Under the pieces are notes generated by a model, which was not told the origin of the DNA, searched no databases, and worked only from the letters and a program-made list of their open reading frames with translations. DNA of 64,000 bases from Ligula intestinalis (taxonomy: Eukaryota; Platyhelminthes; Cestoda; Diphyllobothriidea; Diphyllobothriidae): the NCBI GenBank assembly GCA_036362985.1, contig JAYGXS010000005.1:8475059-8539058 (forward strand), written 5' to 3'. Positions within the stretch are counted from its first letter, which is position 1; every line of letters begins with the position of its first letter. The position numbers were made by a program, and so were the translations under genes. Of the stretch, positions 21,735-31,890 are shown piece after piece.

Positions 21735-22500
21735 GTAAGGAACTTTTTTTAAAACAGAAAGATACTCTTTCTTCAAGTAGAAAACTGGAAGAAGTCTTAT
21801 TTTTTTTACCAAAGGAGTTCAAGAAAGAATGAGTTTGTGCATCGTTTCTACAAAAATGTATTTGAACAGCGAAAATAAATGGGAAAAATGCCTACTACAT
21901 AATTAGCCATTTTGCGAGAAAATTATCAGTGCTGGTGGTCAAAAGGAACCTGGTTCAAAAGCCGGCCTCCTGGTCTGACTGAAATATATTGGGACTAAGC
22001 TGTATGCTAATCAGCATTGCAATCATTCGAATTGAAAACAAATTTCAGAATTTCGGTTAAAATTTCAGTAGGTAAGGAATTTAGCGTACATGGCTAGTGA
22101 ATATTAAAAGCGTTGTGGTCTACTTTCGAGGTTTTGATCAGTAGGGTGCCCTGCTTAAAAGGCGAATAGGTTGCGGGATTAAGTCAAATTCCTGCAAAAA
22201 ATGACGTTAATTATGACTGCATCTTAGCTCCTTATTTGTCTACTGGGTGCGGAAAGGACCAGTTTAAGCAAAGAGAGTCACGTAAAAACCCACCTGACGA
22301 TATATTTCTTGCTGGAATTGAATGTTTACCGTTGCGTCGCGGTCTTTCGACTCAAAATGGCTGGCCATTGACTTGGCTTGTTCGATGAGCAGCTGATGAC
22401 AATGAAAAGCGGAAAATTTGCAGTAAAAAAAGAAGGCAAATCAGGTAAAGCCAGACCGAAAACTGAATAAGTAAAGGAGGAGGCTTACCCAGCAGCGTAA
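21735..22500. other. Intron, nothing recognised
   Basis: AT-rich; no coding or repeat signal recognised. Confidence 0.35.
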
Positions 22501-22515
22501 CAATTGTCTTATTTT

Positions 22516-22552
22516 CCTGAGCTTTCATCCTCTTACAGGTATGCATCGTCAG
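22516..22552 (-). ncRNA. Hammerhead-like motif at a Penelope 3' end
   Basis: Minus strand: CTGACGA, then tgcatacctgtaagaggat, then GAAAGCTCAG. The 5' core box and GAAA are intact; stem II is imperfect (CATACC against GGATG). The GAAAGCTCAG arm is identical in the copies at 23459 and 24635. Confidence 0.4.
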
Positions 22553-23336
22553 AGGTAAGAACATCAAAAAGGGGGAAATTAAAAGGGGTATACACCAATC
22601 AACTGTCATTGACGTAGGTCACTAATGACGCTAAAGGGTTCTAATTCTGGTGAGGCTATTAGAAGAAACCATGCTTAATGGTAGGATTAGCAGTAGAACG
22701 CGCGTGTGTAGTAGTGTACGCGTGTGTTTGTGTGACCGTATGTGAGGAGAAGGAGGACTGAGAGTCAGGCTGCAATGGCTCCCTTTTAATGTGGCCTTTA
22801 TGGCGCTCCCGCGCACGCGATAGCATACCTAGCGAGTTGGCTGTGTCAAGTGTGCGCGTGCTGAGTGATTACCGCGCCAGACATCTACGACCTCCCTCAT
22901 CTCCGGCCTTAGTGACTTTGTCTTTGCACCGGAAACGGAGGTGGGAGTGGCGAGCGAGCGGGTAGATTCTCCGCGAGTCTGCCTAAACTCCCGTCTTCTC
23001 TCGCGGTAGTTCTCTGCGTTACTCCTGCTTGCTGTAGCCTTCGTGTCGCTTGCCCAGCTCGCCGCTGTGTCAGTTGCGGTTTGCTTCAGCGTTTGCTGCA
23101 GCTGTTGGAGCGCGTGGTGCCCATCGTCGAAATCGATGAGGGAACTGTCGTCAGTGACGTACGTCTGCACGTGACTGTGCAGGGCTCTGTACGCCTGCAC
23201 ACCGATTGATTGATTTCCCATCCATGAACAAGGCTTCAATCAACCCTCGACTTGTCTTGTTTCCGGTATGGGCGAGTATCTTGATGACGAGCCGAGATTT
23301 CATTGAGATATGTTCCACAGATGGAAACTCAATCAA
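22516..23336 (-). mobile_element. Penelope-like element, 3' half
   Basis: Minus-strand coding from 23336 includes KILAHTGNKTSRGLIEALFM and DGKSINRC, the C-terminal blocks that follow the GIY-YIG domain in Penelope-like elements (compare MARAGNRTGRELLEAWVL at 24.7-25.2 kb). A 136-codon frame at 23239-22829 continues the low-complexity C-terminal tail (Q-rich, then R-rich). Downstream at 22552-22516 lies a hammerhead-like motif. 5'-truncated; no RT domain in the window. Confidence 0.75.
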
Positions 23337-23458
23337 CTGATGTACCGATTTGGCGTAGGCGTAAAGAGCACTGCACAGTCACGTCCAAAAGCACATCACT
23401 GACAGTTGATTAGTGCATACACCTTCTAACTGCTCCCTCTTTGTTGATGCTTTTGCCT

Positions 23459-23494
23459 CTGACGATGCACACTTTTAAGAGGATGAAAGCTCAG
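23459..23494 (+). ncRNA. Hammerhead-like motif, opposite orientation
   Basis: CTGACGA, tgcacacttttaagaggat, GAAAGCTCAG: a near copy of the minus-strand motif at 22552-22516 but facing the other way, so the PLE body lies between two inverted copies. Confidence 0.4.
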
Positions 23495-23937
23495 TGTTGT
23501 AACCTTGTGTATTCCTGTGTCAACACCGGCTATGACCCCCAGTTACTTGTTAGGACGAGAAGACAGAGAGGATAACCTGCGTAAACATCAACTCTGCACG
23601 TGTCAGTCGACTTGTCCCGTGTTCACCAGCAAGTCGTCTGTGGTAGCGTCACGGTATTCTCATCTGCAGCAAGTCCTGCCTCCCGTGTCCGCTCTCGCAT
23701 TGAAAGGCAATCGGTCCATGCCCACTTTGTCCCTTCTTATTGGCCCATCTGGGTAACCATCGTATGTTGGCTGACCTCTCAAGGACATGCATAATTCGGC
23801 GGCGTTGTCACCCGTAGTCACAGCTCTTTGTGACCAGGCCCTTACCTCTGTTCGTGCGCCTTTGTACGGCGTGACCTCAGGATGTCTGTCTGTCTGGATG
23901 ACAAGCGTGGTGGCTCACGTGCTCGGCCATCCTAACA
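23495..23937 (+). repeat. Solo-LTR-like repeat, TGTTATAACA family
   Basis: Starts TGTTGTAACCTTGTG immediately after the hammerhead-like motif and ends GGCCATCCTAACA. Aligns with the minus-strand copy at 18537-18027. No convincing TSD (ctcag/ctggt). Confidence 0.5.
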
Positions 23938-24080
23938 CTGGTCCGATGCTTGACAAGCCTTCTCCTTTACCCGCACAAACACCTGGGACGCGAACTTTCT
24001 CATTCGTTCGTGAAAGCTTCCTGATCAAAAAGACAACGAACAACCAAAAGTAAATTTTAAAAAAAAACGCATGGAGTTAC

Positions 24081-24175
24081 CTCGGCTCTTTCCTCATTCC
24101 ACTTCGCCCGCTCGGCATCGAAAGCCTTCAGTTGTTCCTCTCGTTCGGCATCCAGACGCTTTTTCTGTTCTTCGA
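24081..24175 (-). CDS. Coiled-coil exon of the unidentified gene
   Basis: Minus-strand exon of 95 nt with acceptor ttgcctgtttccccgccag|TCGAA and donor GCCGAG|GTAACT. After two bases that complete a split codon it encodes EEQKKRLDAEREEQLKAFDA and ERAKWNEERAE, a strongly charged heptad-repeat coil. Entry phase matches the 1-nt overhang of 26133-25999; exit phase 0 matches 18838-18581. Confidence 0.65.
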
Positions 24176-24634
24176 CTGGCGGGGAAACAGGCAAAAGACA
24201 ATGGCTCTATACTGGCGTATTTAAGTAAATCTTCAGCTGACGAATATCTGCTTAATTTACTCTTTTCCAAAGTAACTTCAAAGTAAAAATGGGAACTTTG
24301 GGGGGGGGGGGGGGAGGAATTGCGTTTTTTTGCTTTCATCCTATTTTCCAGTTCCGGAAAAGATTTATTAAATAGCATTTCTGGCTTATATTGGTGTTAT
24401 TTTATAGCACAATGTATAAAACTAAGAGGTTTCGTTCTCCCATATCAAATAGATTAGGAGCGCTAGACAAAATTCGACTTCGCCATAATTCGGCCTGCTT
24501 TCCTTCAGTGGAAAAAAACTGAACATGCGATTTTATTTACTTAAAGGATGTATGAGTATAGAAGCGAATATGCGTGTCTCATGTTCTTGTTGTAAAGAAG
24601 ACGAAGTCGCGATCTCTGGAACCATAGTTTTATT

Positions 24635-24670
24635 CTGAGCTTTCGGCTCCACACGAGAAGCCATCGTCAG
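24635..24670 (-). ncRNA. Hammerhead-like motif downstream of the Penelope frame
   Basis: Minus strand CTGACGA, then tGGCTtctcgtgtggAGCC (stem II GGCT/AGCC), then GAAAGCTCAG. The conserved core order of a hammerhead ribozyme is present. Stems I and III cannot be closed convincingly by eye. Confidence 0.45.
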
Positions 24671-25166
24671 AGTAAATGAGAACAGCCAACGTCATCTACG
24701 CATGAATGGGGTTCGTAGGGGAGGGGGTGGGGACAATTATTGATCGGTCCTTGTCCACGCTAAGTCCATTATCACGCTTTCTTATCGCGTCTCCGAAGCG
24801 CGTCCCTGGAGTAACGGCATGTGACCTTGAGGTAGTGGCCTGCGTGCTTGTAGAGGAACTGGGCCCTGGTTTCTGTTCACGGGCACTGATGGCAAAATAA
24901 CTGGGCGGCATATCCACATGCCTGTTTATGGAGTAAGGATCTAACACCCAGGCCTCCAGCAGTTCGCGTCCCGTCCTATTACCGGCCCGTGCCATTATCC
25001 GCGTGCCCGTGGAGTCGAGTTCGTGGCCCTCTTCCAGAGTGTGGGTAGCGATCTGGGACTGTGGGTCGCCTTTCCACACTGCCCGTTTGTGCTCCGCTAT
25101 TCGTGAGCTAAGTCGCCGCTCGATCTGCCCGGTCTGAGTATGCAACCCGTGGTAGCCCTTTGCCAT
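24635..25166 (-). mobile_element. Penelope-like element, GIY-YIG C-terminal part
   Basis: A 156-codon frame encodes QIERRLSSRIAEHKRAVWKG, SQIATHTLEEGHELDS, ARAGNRTGRELLEAW and DPYSINRHVDM. These are the RLxxRIxEH, H..GH.. and E-containing C-terminal blocks of the Penelope GIY-YIG endonuclease. The GIY-YIG start itself is lost. A hammerhead-like motif follows at 24670-24635. Confidence 0.8.
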
Positions 25167-25998
25167 ACTTGTACAACCTTGTCGTACGTTTATTTGTGCA
25201 CAAAGTTCTAGACCAATTCGATTTCTTACGCATTTTTGTACCTTGCATTTATCGTTTTTTTGTTCAAGTTGGTGTACAAATATTACCCGGTTTACATGGT
25301 TTGCATTACATATCAGCAGCGGACATCTTGCTGCTCCTACTGTTGTTCTTTACTAGACGAGATGGGCAGCCGATTTTACCATATCCAGGGTATTGGGCTC
25401 GGATTACCTTAATGTGTTCTTAACGTGGGATCAGATCAAGTGAGCTTTCACTCGCACTAAAAATCTACTCAAAAGATCAAAAGAACAAGACGAAATGTAG
25501 GCTAAACTACCAACTGGACTTTCGATAATGACTCTGTGTGAGTTAGGTCACCTACAGCATGCGCATGAGAAGCCAGTGAGACTGGAAGTTATTCTCTATT
25601 TACAGAGATAAGCTCAGAAGCAAAAACATCAGCCTTTGCTCCAGCAGGTCCCTAACTATTTTTCCAGATGGGCAACATCAACAGGCCGCCAGTGCGCAAA
25701 GAATAAGATAGAGAAAGGAAAAAAGGACATGAATTTTTTTAAATAAGGGGAACGAGGAGTAGCTGAAAGGGATAATTCACGAAAACAGTTAGATAGAACC
25801 GCAGGACAGACACCAAAAGGGTTCAAATCCAACATCCACTTACGCCCTCCCTTGACGGGGGAGGGGGGAATTGGAGGGTAGGTAAGGGTGAACACAGAAT
25901 GGGTTTTGCGAAAACTTCCATATTTCGACAGTAAATTCAGACTGGCAGACATCCACTTTCAATCATCCCTTGTAAGGCCGCTACAATGACAGACTTAC
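25167..25998. other. Intron, nothing recognised
   Basis: Includes a GC-poor stretch with G-runs near 25855-25870. No coding or repeat signal recognised. Confidence 0.3.
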
Positions 25999-26133
25999 GT
26001 GCTGTCTTCATCTCCTTTCGAAGGAGAACCATCTCGCGCTCGAAGTCAGCCTTCGCCCTCTCGAAATCTGCACGAACTTCAGCCAGCTCCCCGGTCAGTG
26101 TTATAAGACGTTGTCGGAGTTTAACATTCTCAG
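25999..26133 (-). CDS. Coiled-coil exon of the unidentified gene
   Basis: Minus-strand exon of 135 nt. Acceptor ttaacccggcttttag|CTGAG; donor consensus ACAGCAC|GTAAGT. It encodes ENVKLRQRLITLTGELAEV and RADFERAKADFEREMVLL, then RKEMKTA, a continuous coil with regular hydrophobic heptad positions. Two bases complete a codon begun in 31890-31794, and one base is left for 24175-24081, so the three exons join without a shift. Confidence 0.65.
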
Positions 26134-26486
26134 CTAAAAGCCGGGTTAAAAGGGAGTAATTGCAAACGTGCAAACGTGTTGGTGGGGAAAGAGATGAAGG
26201 AAAGACACATCGCTGCATAAGCCCTGTCAGCAAGACGCCTTCTAGTCGATACAGACGGACATTTCTCCGTCCAAACTCGCAATTGCAAATGGGAAAATGG
26301 CATTATTTTTCGTATATTAATCGTACCTTTGGATTTCTTTGACTTATGCTCAGCTAGTAGCTCGGGCTCCACAAAGCTGCATCAAGGTTAGCTTGCTAGC
26401 CTCCTTAAAGCTATGAAAGTTATGCGCCTTATAATAGGACGGAGATAAATCGTTCTTTGAAGAAAAGACTTTTTTGGGACAAAAAG
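26134..26486. other. Intron, nothing recognised
   Basis: Short shadow frames only. Confidence 0.3.
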
Positions 26487-26940
26487 GTAAATTTATCCAG
26501 TAAAATTTCGTGACTGGTTCTCCAGTTCGACTTCAGCCTAGAAAGAGTGTGCAACGAACAATTAAAATTCCAAACGTGCAGAAAAAAATCAATAGTCAGC
26601 TGGAGTGAGCATTGATTGGTAGCTGTGGTTTGCACCAGTCCATATTGCTCGGCTCTCGTCTCTTCTATCGGTCTTTGACTTGTTTGTGCATTCCATCCAG
26701 CTCTATATGTCAGTTGATGCATGTAGCATCGGAGTACATGGCCTCAAGAAATTCTAGACCTTTTTAGCAGGAGCAAGCTCTGACGATGCGTGTTTTGTCC
26801 AACGCAGAGCTGTGTCCTGTACCAAGGCTATGCATAGCCATTTCGGATATATGGTCTCGTCTTTTCACTGCTAGTTGGTGCTCGTGAATGCGTGTAGAGA
26901 CGCACCTTCCTGTTTGGTCACAGTATACAGTATCATAAGC
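26487..26940 (-). mobile_element. Penelope-like element (left copy of a head-to-head pair)
   Basis: Minus strand from 26940: DTVYCDQTGRCVSTRIHEHQ, LAVKRRDHISEMAMHSLGTG and LEFLEAMYSDATCIN, the GIY-YIG domain and following blocks. An in-frame stop interrupts it. A 3' tail (ccacagctaccaatcaatgc) follows, then a hammerhead-like motif at 26536-26487 (CTGAAGT..ACTGG/CCAGT..GAAA). The tail is shared with 27600-27752. Confidence 0.75.
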
Positions 26941-26989
26941 TTCACCATGTATCCGAAGTGGCTATGCATAGCCTTGATATAGGACACAG
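26810..26989. repeat. Inverted repeat joining two Penelope copies
   Basis: Arms 26810-26854 and 26945-26989 match at 41 of 45 positions, with a 90-bp spacer. Each arm encodes the same segment (SEMAMHSLGTGH / SEVAMHSLDIGH) on opposite strands. Confidence 0.85.
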
Positions 26990-27148
26990 TTTCGCATGGG
27001 AGGAAACACGCACCATAAAAGTTTACCTCTGCTAAAAAGGCCGAACATTTCTTGAGACCATGCACTCCGATGATTCTTGTATCAACCGAAATATCGAGTT
27101 AAATGGATTGTACAAACATCTCGAAGAACGATGGAAGAGAAGAGAGAC

Positions 27149-27581
27149 TGTTATAACAGTTGTCCAGGCTGAGCTATCACCGCTCAATAACGCCTCGTGT
27201 GACCCCCAAGGAAGAACACAACAAGAATGTGCAGAAAGCAGAAGTCTTCGAGATAACCTAGAACAGCACAATTTAGGGCAAGCGAATGCGTATGTACAAG
27301 GTTGTACGAATTAGCTGTTGGTCACAAGAAAGGCATGACTTCATTGGTTGGGTAAGTCATGAGAGTTGGCACGTTAGTCTACCGCCGGCTGTAGCTGGGC
27401 GTAGCGTGAGACAATGCACGTTGTGTGTGTGGGCGGACCAGCTGTCTGGTTTGCGTAAGGGTCCTGCGTTGCCACGCTGTGTGCGTCGTTACATGCACTC
27501 TGTGTGGGTGGACCGGCGGTCTCGTGTGGTAACGCGTCTCGTTAGGGCGGCGTGCACTTTGAGTTAAGCTACGCCTTAACA
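27149..27581 (+). repeat. Solo-LTR-like insertion, TGTTATAACA family (433 bp)
   Basis: Starts TGTTATAACAGTTG and ends CGCCTTAACA. Its removal restores similarity between the two Penelope copies, giving independent evidence for the boundaries. Flanks gagac/gagcc are a 4-of-5 TSD candidate. It shares ccccaaggaagaacacaa with the minus-strand copy at 33349. Confidence 0.65.
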
Positions 27582-27699
27582 GAGCCGAGCAATAAGGACT
27601 GACATAAACCACAGCTACCAATCAACGCTCACTCCAGATGACTATTGATTTTTTCTGCACGTTTGAAATGTTAACAGTTTGTTACGCATTCTCTCTAGT

Positions 27700-27752
27700 C
27701 TGAAGACGAGCTGGGAAAACAGTTTCGAAAATTTATTGAATAAATTTACCTT
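27700..27752 (+). ncRNA. Hammerhead-like motif at a Penelope 3' end
   Basis: CTGAAGA (fits CUGANGA), a stem-II-like cgagctggg...cagtttc with wobble pairs, GAAA at 27727-27730, then a six-pair hairpin (AATTTA/TAAATT) in the stem III position. Stem I is not clear. Confidence 0.5.
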
Positions 27753-28079
27753 GGTGCTCCAAAAAAACGAATTTTCTTCAAATTACATTAGTTTGGATGC
27801 TTGATTTTTAATTTATACGAATAACCCGTTCTGTCGCACACCTTGACCGGAGCTTTATGTGAAATCGGTCGATACCCGGACAGCCTAGCTTAGACTTCTC
27901 ATTAAAAATCCATCGGTAGGTGGTGGTACTAGTATTCACAACAGCCCAATGGGATACGGAAATATAAATTTTCTTATTCTATGGACTTTACACTAAGTTC
28001 CAAGGAGATAAGGGTCGGTGTTAAGGCTAAGGTAGGGTGAGAGGCACGGGTAGAGTTATGACTAATATCCGGGTTAGGA
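27753..28079. other. Intron, nothing recognised
   Basis: No coding or repeat signal recognised. Confidence 0.3.
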
Positions 28080-28440
28080 GGTAGTGGCCCAACTCCGTGC
28101 GCAACGCTCAACCTCTTGCGACTGTTAGCACGCGTGCAGCAGTGTCTGCCGACCCCAATCCGGTCCGGCCAATCACCTACAAGGCGGTCTCACACAGGAC
28201 CTCACTGTGACGACTGTCACGCCCTCACACTTTGGATGCAGCCCTCGCGGGATGCGATCGTGCATTCGTCCGACCGTCAACTTCCCCCAACCTATTCTCC
28301 ACTACCTCCGTTCAGCATACAGCATTCCTCCCACCTGGCGTCCCACTTATTCTCTTACCCTTACGAAACCTGAAAATCGTAGCGGCAAGGGTCTTTCCTG
28401 TTAACTTGAACCGCTCCGATAAGGTCATGGGATATTGACC
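28080..28440 (+). repeat. Dispersed GC-rich repeat (family G)
   Basis: Shares with 29695-30110 and 34860-35310 a ggccaatcac block, a cgtccga.agtcaactt block and the end gcctgaaaatcgtagcggca. LTR-like in composition, but ends not fixed. Confidence 0.45.
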
Positions 28441-28515
28441 CTTCCTGATATTTAGCGCTGGGCTAAATGTAGAATCGAGTAGGTGGGGGGGGGATGTTTC
28501 TATTCCCTTGTACTA

Positions 28516-29298
28516 CAGTAGTCGCCCGCTATTAAGCCCACCTCGGGCCCAGACCAAATTGGGCCTAATAAGCCGCGGGCGCAATAACCGGAGAGTCCTA
28601 GTTCTTGATTAGCCAACGCAGAATAGGAACTATACATTACATACGTACGGTATTATGTGCAGACCTTCGTTATGTACAAGAAAAGCATGCTGTTTGTCTG
28701 TATTTTACGTAATAACAAAAACAAAAAAATGATTTGCGACACGTTTAAAAAAGGGGTCTAGTTTCAGTTGTTTTGGAGGAAACTTCACTCGCAAGTGCTC
28801 TTTGATGTCCTTCTCCAGGCACCAGAAATCGTCAAATTTTGTGAAATCTGAGGCCTATAGACCGCGTTGCAGAGTGTAGAGTGCAGCTTTCATCTGTGCA
28901 GCAGTTGAAACTGGCTCTCGTACTCCTCCTCCTCCTCCTCCTCATCATCATCATCATCAACAACTTCCTCATTTGCTTCTCCTCCATTCTTCACTTCTTC
29001 CTTCTGAATGATTTCAGTGACTAAGTTCTGCTCAAAATCTTCCTCGCTTGTTTCATCAGTGACTTCGTGGTGGGGATTTGTCCTTTTGACCCCTCGTGTC
29101 TGCTGCCGTCCGAAAAGGGTGTCGCCAAATTTAACTTGAAAAATGGAAACAAATCACACCCGGCAAAGTGGGCTTTGTAGCCGGCGACTGGCCTTATTAG
29201 CAGGCGGATTTTGCTATGTAAGATTCCGTCCTTAGCTGATGTGGGCTAAATACGCGGCTGGGCTTATTAACCATGGGCTTAAAAGCCGGCGACTACTG
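28516..29298 (-). mobile_element. Tigger/pogo-like DNA transposon, longer copy
   Basis: TA flanks at 28514-28515 and 29299-29300, with ends CAGTAGTCGCC and GGCGACTACTG. Minus-strand coding runs ETSEEDFEQNLVTEIIQKEE, an acidic D/E run, then in another frame TAAQMKAALYTLQRGL and DFTKFDDFWCLEKDIKEHL. This is the C-terminal end of a Tigger-like transposase, broken by a frameshift and a stop. The acidic run is a GAT/GAG microsatellite (28923-28963). Confidence 0.85.
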
Positions 29299-29299
29299 T

Positions 29300-29694
29300 A
29301 CTAAGAATCCAACTGAATAGGACAGTATGTAAAGTCCGTCTAATTAGAACTATCTGCAAGCCTGACTTTTACAACATTGCACTGACCTCACGCGAAGGGA
29401 CAGAAAAGGGGTGGGGGCTGTAAACGAAGGAGCGAATAGATACAGCAACAGACACATCGAAAAAAAGGTGGCTCAAAGTTGACAGTACCTTGAGTTTCGT
29501 TGACGACAGAATAGTCCGTCTTGTGGGCTTCGAGGACACCGGAGATCTTATCCAGACCTTCAAAGGGAGCATGCAAAACAACCATCGGCAAATATGGTCT
29601 TCAAATGCGGTTTCACTTGAAAAGAAAAAGGCTATTACCGAATCAGGACAGACAAAAAGCAACCACAGGGTAAGAAACGGATGTTTTTAATCGT
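29300..29694. other. Intron, nothing recognised
   Basis: Overlapping shadow frames only. Confidence 0.3.
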
Positions 29695-30110
29695 GGAAAT
29701 TGAGGCGCTAAGCTGCAGTGACCCTTCACTGCGCGAACGCCCACTTGAGCGTAGTCTTGGTCTGCCTCTAGGACGGCTACTCGCACGTGCCGCAGACTCC
29801 GCGCACAGCGGCCACTCACACGTGCGTACTCGTAGGCTGACTCTAATCTGTCTGGCAAATCACATTTCAGGGCTGACTCACACAAAGGCCGCTTTGTGGA
29901 CACTGAGACAACTGCCAGGCTTAGACTCTTCGGATTCCGCCCCGCTCCGGCGTAGGCCTACGTTCGTCCGAAAGTCAGCTTTCTCCTATCTATTCTGCCC
30001 TCCTTCCGTACAGAATAAACTATTTCTTTCACCTTCTACTGCGAACCGGGCCTGAAGAGTGCACCGGCAAGGGCTTTACTTACTAACCTAATTCACTGTC
30101 ATAAACCAAC
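29695..30110 (+). repeat. Dispersed GC-rich repeat (family G)
   Basis: Contains cgtccgaaagtcagctttct, ccgtacagaataaactattt (AATAAA) and accgggcctgaagagtg, in the same order as 35130-35290. Confidence 0.5.
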
Positions 30111-30184
30111 TAGGATACGGAAAATGCTCTTCCCGTTATACCTTATGCTTCCAACAAGAGCTCTTGCAGGCAGGCTGAACGATA

Positions 30185-30330
30185 GAGTGTTGGGATTAAC
30201 GCGTAAGGATGAAAGGACCCTGGCTCTATTACCAGGTTATGCAGACCTGGGATTAGGTGTGGCAGGCTGGCTGACGACGGGTAATAATCCAGCAATGGCC
30301 ATCTCAGTCCTCCCCCCATGTTCTGCATTT
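30185..30330 (+). repeat. Degenerate SINE copy with hammerhead-like module
   Basis: The tRNA head is barely recognisable. The 3' part, ttaggtgtggcaggctggct followed by CTGACGA, C, GGgtaataatCC, A and gcaa, matches the module of 14219-14191, with the GAAA box damaged. Confidence 0.5.
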
Positions 30331-30359
30331 TCTATGGCAATGTAGCCAGAATAATGCCT

Positions 30360-30944
30360 GCCGTGCTCTGATCTAGGCACTGTGGCAGCTTGCGATCAGC
30401 AGCACTGTGCTGATTCAGCTTTTCTTCACCTACCCAGCTTATGGTCAGCCGTGACTGTCCGTCACACGCTCATTGGAGCCGCCTGCATTGTCCTCATGTC
30501 TGTCTCACGGTCGGCCACAGCCGCACTAGTCCTGACCTTACCCTCTCGAGAGCTCAAAGCCAATCAGTGTACATGTTATGGTGGCGAGAAGTGCACGCCA
30601 TTTGAGTCATGGCCGCAGGCCGGTCGCGCACTTTCCGAGCACACGTGATGCCCACGCACACGTGCACTGCAGATGTCCTAGAAACGTCTCGCAGCGTGGG
30701 GAACCACGAATCAACGTGCACGCCAGAATCTCCCCTCGTATGCGGTTGGTCGGGATTAGTCTAGAAGGACCAAAGCCTTATAATAGGCTGTGGTGGACAC
30801 GCTAATTCCATTCCGTTGTCTGTGTACCGTCTGGAATAAAGGCTTCTTATCAGAACCACTCTCTTGCCTTCTTCTGCCTACTAGTCGGGCTTTAACTAAC
30901 TGGGCTATAGCAACTGGCGACGCCGAACCAACTGAGTTATAACA
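30360..30944 (-). repeat. LTR-like repeat of the TGTTATAACA family, ends uncertain
   Basis: Minus strand begins TGTTATAACTCAGTTGG at 30944. GC-rich body; the distal end was not found, so the length is approximate. Confidence 0.35.
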
Positions 30945-31472
30945 GTACACATTTCCTTGAGTAGCTGCAGGGAACAAAGGAGTAGCTCCTGGCTCTTGTA
31001 ATCCCACACAAACATAAGGTAACAGCACGCCTGAGAGAACTGCGAGCAACACTTTTCTGTAGAGTTCTTTCTAAAGTCTCTATCAGAATGAAAGCTGTCC
31101 AGCCTTATCAGGCTTCCCTGACTCCTGACATGGGGTATCCTTCTGTCGTCTGCCCGCACAACCACATGGATACTTTGGACTCCACCGTGCTGATCCAGCA
31201 CATGTGTCTATGGCCAGTTCAGGGGGCACAGCCCGCTGTCCATATACGCACATATATCGTGGGGACCGATTCATGGCCTAAGTAAGCAACCATCCACGCC
31301 ACGACTTTTAGTGCGTTGTGATAGATTAAAGAGCGTAGGACTTTTTGTATTGGAGAAAACGTTGATGGGTCTTAATGGGCCATGTTCCCTTCTCCTCCTT
31401 CTCTAATGCGCCAGTCAACTGTGCGAACCCTAACTGCCGTCTGGTGGTGATGTAAAAGTCTTGCCGGGGGGT
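30945..31472. other. Intron, nothing recognised
   Basis: No coding or repeat signal recognised. Confidence 0.3.
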
Positions 31473-31677
31473 ACTGTAGGAGCCTGCCCCCCCTCCAGCG
31501 CTGCCAGTCAATCGATTAACTGATTGAGTGACTTGACTGCCAAGTCACGCTTCGTAGATCAGTCATCACAAGTGGCGAGGCAAGTCTAGTGTGGACCAGT
31601 AATCAGCGATGCGCCAAAAATCGATTCACTGGCCAAGTTGACAGAGCAGGCAGTGCTGGGGGGCAGACTCCTACAGT
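31473..31677. repeat. Foldback element with GC-rich inverted ends
   Basis: Arms 31473-31505 (ACTGTAGGAGCCTGCCCCCC..) and 31649-31677 (..CTCCTACAGT) are inverted repeats around a 143-bp centre. The arm sequence TGTAGGAGCCTGCC resembles the start of the LTR-like repeats at 9478 and 11720. Confidence 0.7.
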
Positions 31678-31793
31678 GACACCATTTAGTTTCCTCGAAA
31701 TCGCGAGCACGGGCTACCACTGCACGCGTCCCTGCGAACTGCATGGCACGGCTTTTGCGATCCCGCAGTAGAAAAGATACACAACTGACTTAC

Positions 31794-31890
31794 CATTCAA
31801 CAGATCTGCGTACTCTGGGCGAGGCTGCCATTCCTTGCGAGTTTCCTGTTCCGCTTCTTGTCGATGCTTCAGTACCTCCAGTTGCAAATC
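31794..31890 (-). CDS. Coiled-coil exon of the unidentified gene
   Basis: Minus-strand exon, 97 nt. Donor GTTGAATG|GTAAGTCAG is near-perfect; the acceptor is ctagtttgtagag|GATTTG (a start two bases earlier, after tttgtag, is also possible). Encodes DLQLEVLKHRQEAEQETRKE and WQPRPEYADLLN. The leftover G pairs in phase with the CT that opens 26133-25999. With the GAT start it is in phase with the end of 36403-36118. Confidence 0.6.

Larger units (their letters stand above)
26941..27752 (+). mobile_element. Penelope-like element (right copy), interrupted by a solo LTR
   Basis: Plus strand: SEVAMHSLDIGHSFAW, FLETMHSDDSCINRNIEL, NGLYKHLEERWKRR, then an LTR-like insertion at 27149-27581. It resumes with gagccgagcaataagg and the tail ccacagctaccaatcaacgc shared with the left copy. 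It starts exactly where the minus-strand copy ends (26940/26941) and ends with a hammerhead-like motif. Confidence 0.75.

Noticed and set aside
24301..24315. Poly-G run
   Set aside because: Simple homopolymer (also near 10290 and 32212); likely slippage or sequencing-prone sequence, not a functional site.
28923..28963. Independent CTC/CAT microsatellite
   Set aside because: It encodes the acidic run of the Tigger-like transposase remnant on the minus strand, so it is explained by that element.
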